Below, one piece after another: positions 53,201 through 60,532 of a stretch of 64,000 bases of DNA. The translations under genes and the position numbers were made by a program. Positions within the stretch are counted from its first letter, which is position 1. Each line of letters starts with the position of its first letter. Source of the DNA: JABDCD01 sp964469525 (GTDB lineage Bacteria; Pseudomonadota; Alphaproteobacteria; Rickettsiales; SXRF01); contig CAYXYU010000001.1 in NCBI GenBank assembly GCA_964469525.1, forward strand, positions 1 to 64,000, in the 5' to 3' direction. Below the pieces are notes generated by a model. That model had not been told where the DNA came from and ran no database searches. It was given only the letters and a program-made list of their open reading frames with translations.

Positions 53201-53833
53201 CGAGAGCGGGTCTGTCCAGATGGCGCGCAGGCGGGCCTGGATGTTCTCGTCGCGCAAATCATCCAGGTAAATGCGGTAGGACTGGCGGTCGGGGAAGTGC
53301 GCGTAGTTCTTTCCCTGCCCGGAGAAATCCGCATACACCTCGATGACATGGCCAATATCCGCCACCATGAGGAAGGGCGGATAGCCATGTTCCACGGGCA
53401 GTGCGCGGGCGTAGCCTTCCGCCTGCTTGCGGGCCGCTACCATCGCAGCATCCCAGCTGCGGGTACCCCGTTTTGCCGTGCCGCCCTTCGTTTGGATTTT
53501 ATCTTCCGGTATCAGCTCATGCTGGTCAGGGTTATATTTCGCCAGCCCGCGCTTGGCGGATTGCTTGGCTTCCAGAATGAAGCAGTTGCGCTTGTAGAGG
53601 TCTATGCTGCCCTTGGTTTGCGTGCCGTCCGGGTGCTTGAAATTGACGCTGCGCTCGAAAACATAATCATTCAGGTGGTTCTGCTCTTTGGTTGGGTCTG
53701 GTTTATCCAGCCCCAGCACTTCGCACAGACGAGTGATGAAGAGTTGGGCATTAGATCTTTCCGCCCCGCCGGATTCCGCGAAGTCGTCGATGAATTTATC
53801 CAGAGGTTTGGTGCCTATCTTTGCCATCACCAT
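50246..53833 (-). CDS. Type IIG-like restriction endonuclease/N6-adenine methyltransferase
   Basis: This is a 1195-residue single-chain protein. The N-terminal nuclease candidate is GSIDLYKRNCFILEAKQS near residues 75-92, a D-x9-ExK arrangement of the PD-(D/E)xK type. The methyltransferase part has motif I VLDPACGTGNFLYV near 424, motif IV VGNPPFIGGKD near 590 and GAHYTPRTYVERLVVPTI upstream. The C-terminal half (FPFPAFEELPPAQLARLRELGERLD onward) is the target-recognition type, ending with a winged-helix-like tail. This domain order fits MmeI-like type IIG enzymes that cut and methylate at one site. No separate specificity or partner methylase gene is present. Confidence 0.9.
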   Translation of the reverse strand: MVMAKIGTKPLDKFIDDFAESGGAERSNAQLFITRLCEVLGLDKPDPTKEQNHLNDYVFERSVNFKHPDGTQTKGSIDLYKRNCFILEAKQSAKRGLAKYNPDQHELIPEDKIQTKGGTAKRGTRSWDAAMVAARKQAEGYARALPVEHGYPPFLMVADIGHVIEVYADFSGQGKNYAHFPDRQSYRIYLDDLRDENIQARLRAIWTDPLSLDPTRISAEVTRDIADRLAIIAKRLEMKHDPKDVAEFLMRCLFTMFAEDVGLLPEKSFAQLLERIHKTPKNFKPALEDLWRVMDEGGYFTAFNTSLKRFNGSLFKKRSAIALEQDDIHELCIAANRDWQDVEPAIFGTLLERALDSRERSKLGAHYTPRTYVERLVVPTIIEPLRQEWEEVQAHVQELRQAKKNKEAIEAVKAWHHRLCTVRVLDPACGTGNFLYVSLELMKKLEGEVLEALESLGHTQAKLELAGETVNPQQFYGLELNPRAVPIADLVLWIGYLKWQMKTNGMSAIAEPVLHAYGTIRQQDAILSHDRQEQLKDDDGKPLTRWDGHTKKLHPITGEEVPDPDAQVPMYKYVNPRPAKWPEAEFIVGNPPFIGGKDMRAELGDGYAEAAWEARPHMPGGADFVMHFWDEAATRLVAKASKVKRFGFITTNSITQTFSRRVIERHMSAKTPLSLVYAIPDHPWMKASDKAAVRISMTVAEKGERDGLLAHVVSEEGLNTDTPQVALESEEGKIQANLRLGANMSLAQPLSANAEISSAGVKLHGAGFIVTPQQAATLGLGKIKGLENHIRLYRNGRDIADRPRDVMVIDLLSLTPDEVKKRYPAVYQHILEHVKPERDQNNRATYRENWWVFGEPRKELRPVLEPLPRYITTIETAKHRFFQFLDKSVLPDNKLVNIGLQEGAHLSILSSSVHCYWFQANAGKIGVYNLDSVYVKTKCFDPFPFPAFEELPPAQLARLRELGERLDTFRKERLASHGFLTMTSLYNVLERLRELENGCEVEPLTESEKAIHEAGLVSVLKEIHDDIDRATLEAYGWADLIPALVGRPGATTPSPHKTPEQEAAEEELLMRLVALNQQRAAEEKQGKVRWLRPDYQIPKLGKKSEAVGEQMEADILLPDTTALPSWPSDGLEQIRIVREMLGKSASPVDAEAIASAFAGRNTAKRKERVAMVLETLVSTGAARVADDARYFIPKQ

Positions 53834-54032
53834 GAGTTATAAGCATTAACGCGCCATCTTCAAACAGATTCGTTACGCGGCGCTTGTACTGCCTGCAAGA
53901 TAGCATCCAGCTTATCTTCCCGGTTCTCCCGCTTTCCCAGCCTCTTTATCACCTCGCACTGCCGGTACGGGGCTATCTGCATTCTCTATATGTGACTTTA
54001 AAATATCGCGACGGGGAGTAGCGGCTAGTTCA

Positions 54033-54485
54033 TTAGAGGTTACTGCTTTTATAGTCTACGAGAGAATTGGTATTCTCATCCCATAATTTAATACTGTCTG
54101 ACGTGGCTATAATTAATAAGCCATTATAAAGCACGTGGTACGGCGCTCCTTTTACAGGTGTTCCGCATTCTTCAGCAGTAGTAGAGTCCGCGTTGGCAAT
54201 ACCCACCGAAGCAAGGTAGGGAGTGGCATTATGTTTTTGCGCATGTTTTAGAATATTGAAGCATTCAGTTTTGGTTTCTATAGTTCCCTTGTTGGGATAA
54301 CACGCGGTTCGTACATGTATAAAAGCCAAATGGCCATTTTTCTTTGCTACAATCTGCGGATTCATACCAAGTTTGGCGTTTACTGCTTCAATTTCGTAGC
54401 CTTCTTTACGTAGTTGACCAAACATAATTTCAACACCAAAATCGTGAATTTCTTCCAAGGTCATTAATGTGGGCTGACTAGTCAT
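54033..54485 (-). CDS. Unrecognised 150-residue protein near the restriction gene
   Basis: It contains IHDFGVEIMFGQLRKEGYEIEAVN, then PQIVAKKNGHLAFIHVRTACYP and FNILKHAQKHNATPYLASVGIANAD, ending with GAPYHVLYNGLLIIA. The alternation of an acidic helix, an AKKNGHLAFIHVRT strand pair and the later strands is reminiscent of small restriction-endonuclease-like folds. The motif is not clear and no function should be assumed. It is AT-rich compared with the core genome and lies between tRNA-Phe and the type IIG gene on the same strand. Stretch 53834-54032 between them holds only a possible remnant reading frame. Confidence 0.65.
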   Translation of the reverse strand: MTSQPTLMTLEEIHDFGVEIMFGQLRKEGYEIEAVNAKLGMNPQIVAKKNGHLAFIHVRTACYPNKGTIETKTECFNILKHAQKHNATPYLASVGIANADSTTAEECGTPVKGAPYHVLYNGLLIIATSDSIKLWDENTNSLVDYKSSNL

Positions 54486-54656
54486 TTAAATAGTGCTCGA
54501 TTGGATCAGTTTCTGAGATGGTAATGGCCATAGCTGGCCATCTTTATATCATCTTCCTGAATTTACCGACAATAACCGTTTCTTCACTGGCCTTGGCATC
54601 GAGGAAATCCCCCCATTTTTGCATCATGTCGCGGCGGACGCAGTAAAACCGAAGGA

Positions 54657-54732
54657 TGGTGCCCGGAGCCGGAATCGAACCAGCGACACAGGGATTTTCA
54701 GTCCCTTGCTCTACCAACTGAGCTATCCGGGC
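54657..54732 (-). tRNA. tRNA-Phe (GAA anticodon)
   Basis: The minus-strand cloverleaf has acceptor GCCCGGA/TCCGGGC, D-arm GCTCAGTTGGTAGAGC, anticodon stem-loop GGGACTGAAAATCCC with GAA, T-arm GGTTCGATTCC and encoded CCA. It sits inside the accessory region, and tRNA genes are common integration targets, but I found no duplicated 3' end nearby. Confidence 0.96.
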
Positions 54733-54934
54733 ACGGGAACAAAATTCAGTGAAAAGAGCTAGGGTTATAGAAGATGTCTCCCTCCTTGTCCAGCCGATTA
54801 AAGAATATATCTTTTTCTTATTTCCTAGCCAGTTGTTGGTAGAACTTGCGGTGCCAGAATAGATAGTAATCGTATTTATATTGTTAATTTGCGCACCGTC
54901 TTGGGATATGTTCCCCCGCGCCTGCTTCCTTCTA

Positions 54935-55246
54935 TTAGTTAGCCCTTTTCCTCTGCGCATCGTAGGATTCAATGGCTTTTAAAATACCGGGCAAGTCGTA
55001 TTTGTTATTCTGAGAAAATTTATGCAGCAGGGCTAGTATGTTGTATAGCTCATGACCAATGATGATTTCTGGTACGGCTGTTCCGCAGCATGAGCCAGTG
55101 CTTATCCAGTCCTCGATTTCGTTAATCGCTTTTTTTAAGAGATTGCTGACTTCCTTCAGACCGGATTTATTCGTTTCTGACGCCAGGTAGTATAAACTCG
55201 TAACCACTGCTTGGAGTTCATCCAATTGATCAGTGTCTATCTCCAT
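54935..55246 (-). CDS. Small helical protein downstream of luxI
   Basis: The 103-residue protein is predicted to be all helix (DQLDELQAVVTSLYYLASET, SNLLKKAINEIEDWI, ELYNILALLHKFSQ, LPGILKAIESYDAQRK), with a CC pair near residue 54. I do not recognise the family. It lies 29 bp after luxI in the same direction with an AGAGGAAG ribosome site, so it should be made under the same lux-box promoter. Small helical anti-activators of LuxR proteins exist elsewhere (TraM type), but no similarity to them is claimed here. Confidence 0.7.
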   Translation of the reverse strand: MEIDTDQLDELQAVVTSLYYLASETNKSGLKEVSNLLKKAINEIEDWISTGSCCGTAVPEIIIGHELYNILALLHKFSQNNKYDLPGILKAIESYDAQRKRAN

Positions 55247-55275
55247 ATGGGCTTCCTCTATTTCGAACTTACATT

Positions 55276-55920
55276 CTATGCTGCGAGTACATATTTCTTC
55301 CCGCTATTGCCGTAGCTGATTATACGTTCTTTAACGCCTGCCATTTTTTGTACCGCCGCCAGATTTTCCTGATTGATAGTCACGCCCCCGGCCCGCGCAC
55401 GTTTGCCATCTTCCGTAGCGGCTGCATCCCCAAGCCAGAAGGGTTCCCAGCCGACTTTGGTAAACAGATTGTGCCAATAGATGGGATACATGAGGCCGAT
55501 GATACAAGTTATGTCGTGATCAAGGCCAAATTCCAGGTAAGCCAGGACCAATTCCCTGGCTACGCGCTCGCGCTGCTTACTTCCAACGGTATGATCGATA
55601 CAGAACCGGGAGCCTTCCAATACATTGAAACCGGAAGGCATGGCCCCATAGGTGACCATATGGCTAAAGCATTCCTGGAGCATGAATGGCCGATCGGTGG
55701 GGTAGAGGCGAGTCACCCCTCTTGCTTCTCCCATATTATCTCGCCAGATCAAATAGGTTGCCGCGGGATTGTCATACTGATCGTATTCCATGTGCTCGTA
55801 GTGCGGCACGGACCAATGTTGGCGCTCGATAATCGTGCGGTAACGCAGCCTATGCTGGGCAGCGATTGGATTGCCCGGAAATAGGTGATTGGTTGCGATA
55901 GTTACGCACTCGACGGTCAT
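55276..55920 (-). CDS. luxI: Acyl-homoserine lactone synthase, LuxI family
   Basis: LuxI proteins make AHL signals from SAM and acyl-ACP. The 214-residue product keeps the conserved residues: Arg26 in RLRYRTII, Trp36, Asp47 and Asp50 in EYDQYDNP, Arg71 in GVTRLYPTDRPFML, Glu102 and Arg105 in VLEGSRFCID. The start at 55920 follows GGAGG; an upstream start (55977) would lie in the lux box. A perfect palindrome sits about 55 bp upstream and luxR is immediately beyond, so positive autoregulation is likely. The acyl chain cannot be predicted. Confidence 0.93.
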   Translation of the reverse strand: MTVECVTIATNHLFPGNPIAAQHRLRYRTIIERQHWSVPHYEHMEYDQYDNPAATYLIWRDNMGEARGVTRLYPTDRPFMLQECFSHMVTYGAMPSGFNVLEGSRFCIDHTVGSKQRERVARELVLAYLEFGLDHDITCIIGLMYPIYWHNLFTKVGWEPFWLGDAAATEDGKRARAGGVTINQENLAAVQKMAGVKERIISYGNSGKKYVLAA

Positions 55921-55975
55921 GCTGCCTCCTGGGTAAGTGGCAACACAACAACAAAAACATTTGAAAGAAAAAATC

Positions 55976-55995
55976 ACCTATACGAACGTATAGGT
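55976..55995. promoter_or_regulatory. Lux box upstream of luxI
   Basis: ACCTATACGAACGTATAGGT has two perfect 9-bp arms around AA. It lies 55 bp before the luxI ATG and touches the luxR stop. An identical 20-mer precedes the PhyH gene at the same distance. This is the expected binding site of the LuxR protein encoded next to it. Confidence 0.85.
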
Positions 55996-56735
55996 TAGTC
56001 TCCTAGTTTAATGCAATCCAATGGGATAATGCCCAGCCAGATAGCTTTCACGATGGCAATGATTTTGGAATTCACATTCAGCTTATGGTAAATGTTCTGA
56101 ATATGCTTTTTGACGTTTATCTCGGAACAATTGAGAATAATCCCTATTTCGGCCGCCGTCTTACCTGACGCCCACCATTTCAGCATCTCGATTTCTCTAT
56201 TAGTAAGATGCACAACTTCTTCCGGTACCGTGGGGTGCTTTCTGCAGTAGGCCAGGTGAAACTGTTCGGTAAGCAGCTTAAGTTTCGATAAGGTGTTCGC
56301 GTCCGTATTGACATCAGGAACACTGCTGGCGAGGCCAACGCCAGCCATTTCACCTCTTGCACCATAGAGAGGCACGCCAATGCCGTTGGTTATCCCGGCT
56401 TCTTCTGCCTCCGATAGAATTTGCAACTGTGGTTTAGAAAAGAGTCCTGAATGTTCCAGTTCCTTCCAGGTGAAAGGGGCTGAGGTCTTAAAGGCATATC
56501 TCACCACCGGATCCATTTTATAATAGTTCTTGGCCGTGTAATATTGCATCCATCCTTCGGGATAATTCCCCTTAATGGCATGCCCGGCCTTGCGATTGAT
56601 TTGCATATGGTCCGTGATAAGGGTATAAACTACTTTATCGAAGCCAAGTTTTGCCAGAGCGCGACAGTAATATGCAAAAACATCATCGGGTGTTTCTGCG
56701 GCATTGGTCTGCTCTATGAATTCCTCTAAGAGCAT
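55995..56735 (-). CDS. luxR: LuxR-family AHL-responsive regulator
   Basis: The 246-residue product has an N-terminal autoinducer-binding domain with Trp62, Tyr66, Asp75, Pro76 and Trp90 (GWMQYYTAKNYYKMDPVVRY, then PFTWKEL), each matching the signal-contact residues of the TraR/LuxR family. The C-terminal HTH is HLTNREIEMLKWWASGKTAAEIGIILNCSEINVKKHIQNIYHKL. It is transcribed toward luxI. The gene is more AT-rich than the core genome. The divergent XRE gene starts 118 bp away across an operator-like inverted repeat. Confidence 0.94.
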   Translation of the reverse strand: MLLEEFIEQTNAAETPDDVFAYYCRALAKLGFDKVVYTLITDHMQINRKAGHAIKGNYPEGWMQYYTAKNYYKMDPVVRYAFKTSAPFTWKELEHSGLFSKPQLQILSEAEEAGITNGIGVPLYGARGEMAGVGLASSVPDVNTDANTLSKLKLLTEQFHLAYCRKHPTVPEEVVHLTNREIEMLKWWASGKTAAEIGIILNCSEINVKKHIQNIYHKLNVNSKIIAIVKAIWLGIIPLDCIKLGD

Positions 56736-56815
56736 GTCATAATGTGGCTTTATTATTTAGATATAGCTGTAGTTTAACGGGTAATACATACCATAATGCA
56801 ACACAACTCCCAAAG

Positions 56816-56837
56816 AGTATTTAGTTAAAGAAATACT
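56816..56837. promoter_or_regulatory. Inverted repeat between luxR and the XRE gene
   Basis: AGTATTT (56816-56822) and AAATACT (56831-56837) are perfect 7-bp arms separated by 8 bp, 16 bp before the XRE ATG. The size and place suit an XRE autoregulatory operator. It is unrelated to the lux box. Confidence 0.45.
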
Positions 56838-56853
56838 ATTAATAAAGGCAGAT

Positions 56854-57264
56854 ATGGGAAAAGGCCATTATACAAAATCCAATTCAGAGGAAGTGAATCG
56901 ACACATAGGGCGGCAATTTAAAAAGGCGCGCATTCTGCTGGGCCTGACGCAGGAGGAAATAGGTCAAAGAATGAATGTGTCGTATCAACAGGTGCAGAAA
57001 TATGAGACAGGTTACAATCAGCTGAGCCCTACCAGGTTGCTTGACGCTTCCCGAGCCATTGAAAGACCGATAGCTTATTTTTTCGAAGGCTTGCCGGGAC
57101 AGAATATCTCCAAGCAGGAGTTACCCCTTCAAGATGATATAGCCAATGAGACTGGCCTTAAACGGGAAGATCTGGAAGTCATCCGATTGTTCTACCAGAT
57201 TACCAACCCCCGGATGCGAAAAGGGGTCAAAATCCTGCTGAAAGCAATCATAAACGGGCAATAG
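56854..57264 (+). CDS. XRE-family regulator in the quorum-sensing module
   Basis: This is a 136-residue single-HTH protein: IGRQFKKARILLGLTQEEIGQRMNVSYQQVQKYETGYNQL, then ASRAIERPIAYFFEGLPG, then a C-terminal helical part (LKREDLEVIRLFYQITNPRMRKGVKILLKAI). It is a paralogue-type match to the regulator upstream of metK. It is encoded divergently from luxR and ends 15 bp before the second lux box, so it may link a second input to the quorum circuit. Its target is inferred only from position. Confidence 0.9.
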   Translation: MGKGHYTKSNSEEVNRHIGRQFKKARILLGLTQEEIGQRMNVSYQQVQKYETGYNQLSPTRLLDASRAIERPIAYFFEGLPGQNISKQELPLQDDIANETGLKREDLEVIRLFYQITNPRMRKGVKILLKAIINGQ

Positions 57265-57279
57265 TTGCCATTTACATTG

Positions 57280-57299
57280 ACCTATACGAACGTATAGGT
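57280..57299. promoter_or_regulatory. Lux box upstream of the PhyH gene
   Basis: ACCTATACGAACGTATAGGT is identical to the site before luxI, 54 bp before the PhyH ATG. From normal LuxR promoter geometry the start of transcription should be about 40 bp downstream of its centre, near 57332. Confidence 0.85.
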
Positions 57300-57353
57300 G
57301 AAAGAACATCCATGTAAAGTTAAAGGAATACATCCCTTATCAGAGGAGGATGT

Positions 57354-58262
57354 ATGAAATTAGCTGTTTTCGATGCCAAAAATTCCCCAATAAAGCATCT
57401 TGCTTCTGTTCTTGAGGAAGAAGGCTATGTCATCCTGCAGGACGCCATGGATTTCATGGCCGTTCGGCAGCTGCATAAAGAGCTGGAACCCTATTTCTAC
57501 CACCGGGCCAACAGCAAAGCGCATTTCTTCGGCTTCAATACCAAGCGGATAGAGGCGCTCTTCTCGAAATCGATCACCTGCCAGCACATGGCGACCAATG
57601 AGCTGGTCCTACGGCTGGTAAACCACATCCTTGGTGAACATTGCGATCATATACAAATCAATCTGACGCAAGGCATCAGGATTAATCCTGGTGAGAAAGC
57701 ACAGATTATTCACCCGGACAGTGCCATGTTCCCGTTACCGAATAAGCCGTTTGAGTTCATGGTTAATGCCATATGGGCCTACAGTACCTTTAAGCAGGAA
57801 AATGGGGCTACGCTCATCGTGCCAGGAAGTCATAAGTGGCCGGAAGGCAGACAGCCAAGCCCCCATGAGATCATGCATGCGGAAATGTCACCGGGATCCG
57901 TATTAATTTATGCCGGATCATTGTTGCATGCAGGCGGCGCCAATATTACAGATACACCACGCACCGGTATTACTATCAGCTATAGTCTCGGATGGCTGCG
58001 CCAGTCAGAGAATCAGTATCTTTCCTATCCGCTGGATGTTGTAAGGACATTTGACCCCAAGCTTCAGCATCTCCTGGGCTATAATGTGCATAAACCCAAT
58101 CTGGGCTGGGTATTTGGCCATAGTCCGCTTGATTTGATTACTGGTGAAAATAAGGATTATCTCGGCGCCGAGGATTTCCTCACCGATGCACAACAGGCGT
58201 TGCTGGCTGAATACAATAAAGGGGGCGAGGTGGCAGTCACATCCCATAATTTAAAGGTATAA
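57354..58262 (+). CDS. Phytanoyl-CoA dioxygenase (PhyH) family protein
   Basis: This is a 302-residue Fe(II)/2-oxoglutarate oxygenase. The metal facial triad is His and Asp of IIHPDSAMFP near residue 120 and the distal His of SLLHAGGANITDTPRTGI near 191, with the Arg that binds 2-oxoglutarate just after; IVPGSHKWPEGRQPSPHE lies between. The N-terminus (LEEEGYVILQDAMDF) is typical of the family. GAGGAGG precedes the ATG. The upstream lux box predicts quorum control. It probably hydroxylates a small molecule or lipid, perhaps tied to the signal or to a secreted metabolite; the substrate is unknown. Confidence 0.92.
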   Translation: MKLAVFDAKNSPIKHLASVLEEEGYVILQDAMDFMAVRQLHKELEPYFYHRANSKAHFFGFNTKRIEALFSKSITCQHMATNELVLRLVNHILGEHCDHIQINLTQGIRINPGEKAQIIHPDSAMFPLPNKPFEFMVNAIWAYSTFKQENGATLIVPGSHKWPEGRQPSPHEIMHAEMSPGSVLIYAGSLLHAGGANITDTPRTGITISYSLGWLRQSENQYLSYPLDVVRTFDPKLQHLLGYNVHKPNLGWVFGHSPLDLITGENKDYLGAEDFLTDAQQALLAEYNKGGEVAVTSHNLKV

Positions 58263-58378
58263 AGCGGCTATTTTGCATTTAGCAAGCCGTCACGGGGCAC
58301 GGAGTACTAGTTTAATTTCGTATAGGTATCAGCCGCTAGTGCTTTCAAAAACCATGGAATAATGTTACAGCCATTACC

Positions 58379-59815
58379 ATGGATTGCCTTGCTCCACGCT
58401 TTTACGCCAATCTCTATGCTGTACTTGCCGCCGTTATTGCCATTACTCTGCTGTTGACTTATCCGCCACTCCGCAGCCCGCACGAGCGGCAGCATTTCCT
58501 GCACGGCCTGACCTTCAGCAGCCTGTACGAGAAGGGAAGGCTGCCGCGCAGCATCCTCGTGTTCACCCGGGAGGCGGTAAAAAAACCAAGGCCAAAGCGG
58601 GCGGTAGATGACAAACCTCTGATCAGCCAGTGGCTTCCCGTTCCCGCCCGTGCGGCCGAGCGCGAGCTGCATCCCCAGGCTCAGACGCGCTTTTCCTCGC
58701 ACAGCAATGTGGCCGTCTATTCCTTTGTGAACTACGTGCCGCAGATCATCGCCGGCACGTTAGGCGACCTTTATACCCTCAAGCCGGTGACCATATTCTA
58801 CCTGGCGAGGGCAATCTGCCTGCTATCAGGGGTTGCCGTCGGCTACCTCATCCTGCGGCTGCTGCCTGCTTACCATCTGCCGGTGATGGTTGCGCTGTTG
58901 TTTCCTTCCGGCTGGGCCATGCGCATCCAGCAATACGCCGACCAGACGGTCATTACCGCTGCCTTCCTGTACTTTACGTTGCTGGTGCGGGCGCTGTGGC
59001 ATCAGGATCGTATGGGGTGGAGGCACATGGCGGGGTTCATTATCACGGGCATTATTGTCTCTGCCAGCAAGATTGTATATTTCCCGCTGACGCTCAGCCT
59101 GCTGGTGATTCCTACCCGGCAGTTCGATTCTGTCCGGCGGCGTATCATCTTTGTTACTACGGTATTGTTACTAAGCCTGTCAGCGTCCGCTACCGGTGCA
59201 ATCCACGCGCTGCATGCAGACTATGGCATGAATGTCGGAGGGTTATATGAAGAAAGGAACCCGAAGCCATGGAACAAGAAACGGTGGGAGAAAAAAGAAT
59301 TGCTTGTCCACCAAGTTCTGAAAGAACCTTTCAAGGTGCTTCAGCAGGTAGGCAGCCAATATGTCGAGCTATCGTTTCTGCAAGCTCAACTGCGCGGCAT
59401 TTTCATCTGGCATGTTAACAGATATGCTCCACTCCTGAAACCGTACGGATCATATCCTCTCTTATTGGCATTCTTGCCTTTTATATTCGGTTTCATTGCT
59501 GTTCGCGCTCCTGTTCCTGCGTCCATGGGTATAAAGAAAACAGATGCAGGGGGATATGTTCCCAGCGCACCCGATAGGGTACTGTTGCTCTGCATCATAC
59601 TGTTGACGGCGATGCTTGTCGCAGTAGCGCTGTATACCGGAAATACCCGTTTCGGGGTGCAGGGCAGATATATGGTTCCCCTGCTGCCTTTCCTAGCTAT
59701 GGCAGGAAGTATCCGGCTGCCCGAGAGATGGTACGCCCATGCTATCATGTTACAACTCGTCGTCAGCCTCAGCGTGTTGGGCATTCTTTATTTGGGAATT
59801 CTGGGGCTGGCCTAG
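58379..59815 (+). CDS. DUF2142-type polytopic membrane protein
   Basis: The 478-residue product has about ten hydrophobic spans. The family-like C-terminal motif is NTRFGVQGRYMVPLLPFLAMAG near residue 420. The periplasmic loop RSPHERQHFLHGLTFSSLYEKGRLP near 32 recalls the E/H-containing first loop of GT-C-fold proteins. DUF2142 proteins are usually linked to polysaccharide synthesis and are thought to act as membrane glycosyltransferases. The gene is followed by a GT2 enzyme and a DUF2304 protein on the same strand, which supports that context. Confidence 0.8.
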   Translation: MDCLAPRFYANLYAVLAAVIAITLLLTYPPLRSPHERQHFLHGLTFSSLYEKGRLPRSILVFTREAVKKPRPKRAVDDKPLISQWLPVPARAAERELHPQAQTRFSSHSNVAVYSFVNYVPQIIAGTLGDLYTLKPVTIFYLARAICLLSGVAVGYLILRLLPAYHLPVMVALLFPSGWAMRIQQYADQTVITAAFLYFTLLVRALWHQDRMGWRHMAGFIITGIIVSASKIVYFPLTLSLLVIPTRQFDSVRRRIIFVTTVLLLSLSASATGAIHALHADYGMNVGGLYEERNPKPWNKKRWEKKELLVHQVLKEPFKVLQQVGSQYVELSFLQAQLRGIFIWHVNRYAPLLKPYGSYPLLLAFLPFIFGFIAVRAPVPASMGIKKTDAGGYVPSAPDRVLLLCIILLTAMLVAVALYTGNTRFGVQGRYMVPLLPFLAMAGSIRLPERWYAHAIMLQLVVSLSVLGILYLGILGLA

Positions 59816-59857
59816 TTCCCGCTGGTCTAATACGGGTTGCGCCTATACAGTAAACAC

Positions 59858-60532
59858 ATGATTGTCTGTGTTATTATTCCTGCTTACAACGAAGCCAGCA
59901 CCATTGGGAATGTGCTTTCAGGGTTGCAGGCACTGGGGTACCGTACCGTACTCGTCGACGACGGTTCAAAAGACGCTACAGCTGAAATAGCGCGGAAAGC
60001 GGGTGCAACGGTGCTATCGCACTGTGTAAACCTGGGGCAGGGAGCTGCTCTACAGACCGGTATCGAGTATGTGCGGCAACAGGGCATTGCCGATGTCGTT
60101 GTTACATTCGACGCCGATGGCCAGCATCAGGCAGCGGATATTCCCATTCTGCTAAACGCGTTGGAACGCACAAGCGCCGATATCGCTCTCGGTTCGCGAT
60201 TCCTCGGGCAGGCGGAAGGAATTCACCGGCTGCGGAAGCTGCTGCTCAAGCTGATGGTAAGGTATACCAATCTGACGACCGGACTGAAGCTGACCGATGT
60301 GCATAATGGCCTTCGGGCAATGCGGGTGAAGGCGACTAAATCCATCGTACTGAAACAAAATCGCATGGCCCATGCTTCTGAGCTGCTGCATCAGATTGCA
60401 AGGCACCGGCTACGCTACGTGGAGGCGCCCTGCACAGTAAGATACACACCCTATTCGCTTGCCAAAGGTCAGAAGCTTTCCCATTCTGCCTATATATTTG
60501 CCGATTTGATTCTGCGGAGGCTACATAAATGA
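59858..60532 (+). CDS. Family 2 glycosyltransferase, polyprenyl-phosphate sugar synthase type
   Basis: This is a 224-residue GT-A enzyme. It starts MIVCVIIPAYNEASTIGNVLSGL, has VLVDDGSKDATAEIARKAGA near residue 32, the DxD-like VVTFDADGQHQAADIP near 86 and GSRFLGQ near 115. It is like dolichyl-phosphate mannose synthases without the C-terminal membrane domain. I used the ATG at 59858 because the fold starts there. The overlapping DUF2304 gene downstream is a usual partner and could provide the membrane anchor. Confidence 0.9.
   Translation: MIVCVIIPAYNEASTIGNVLSGLQALGYRTVLVDDGSKDATAEIARKAGATVLSHCVNLGQGAALQTGIEYVRQQGIADVVVTFDADGQHQAADIPILLNALERTSADIALGSRFLGQAEGIHRLRKLLLKLMVRYTNLTTGLKLTDVHNGLRAMRVKATKSIVLKQNRMAHASELLHQIARHRLRYVEAPCTVRYTPYSLAKGQKLSHSAYIFADLILRRLHK

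Noticed and set aside
51701..53842. 713-codon open frame on the plus strand opposite the type IIG gene
   Set aside because: It lies wholly antisense to a protein with clear methyltransferase and nuclease motifs. Its translation is His/Arg/Gly-rich without recognisable domains, as expected of a GC-rich shadow frame.
54657..54732. tRNA-Phe as an attachment site for an integrated island
   Set aside because: No integrase gene and no duplicated tRNA 3' end was found between 49 and 59 kb. The accessory character rests on gene content and composition only.
54544..54972. 142-codon open frame on the minus strand
   Set aside because: It reads straight through the tRNA-Phe gene (the TRNA part translates as ARIAQLVEQGTENPCVAGSI) and has no domain. 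It is not a gene.
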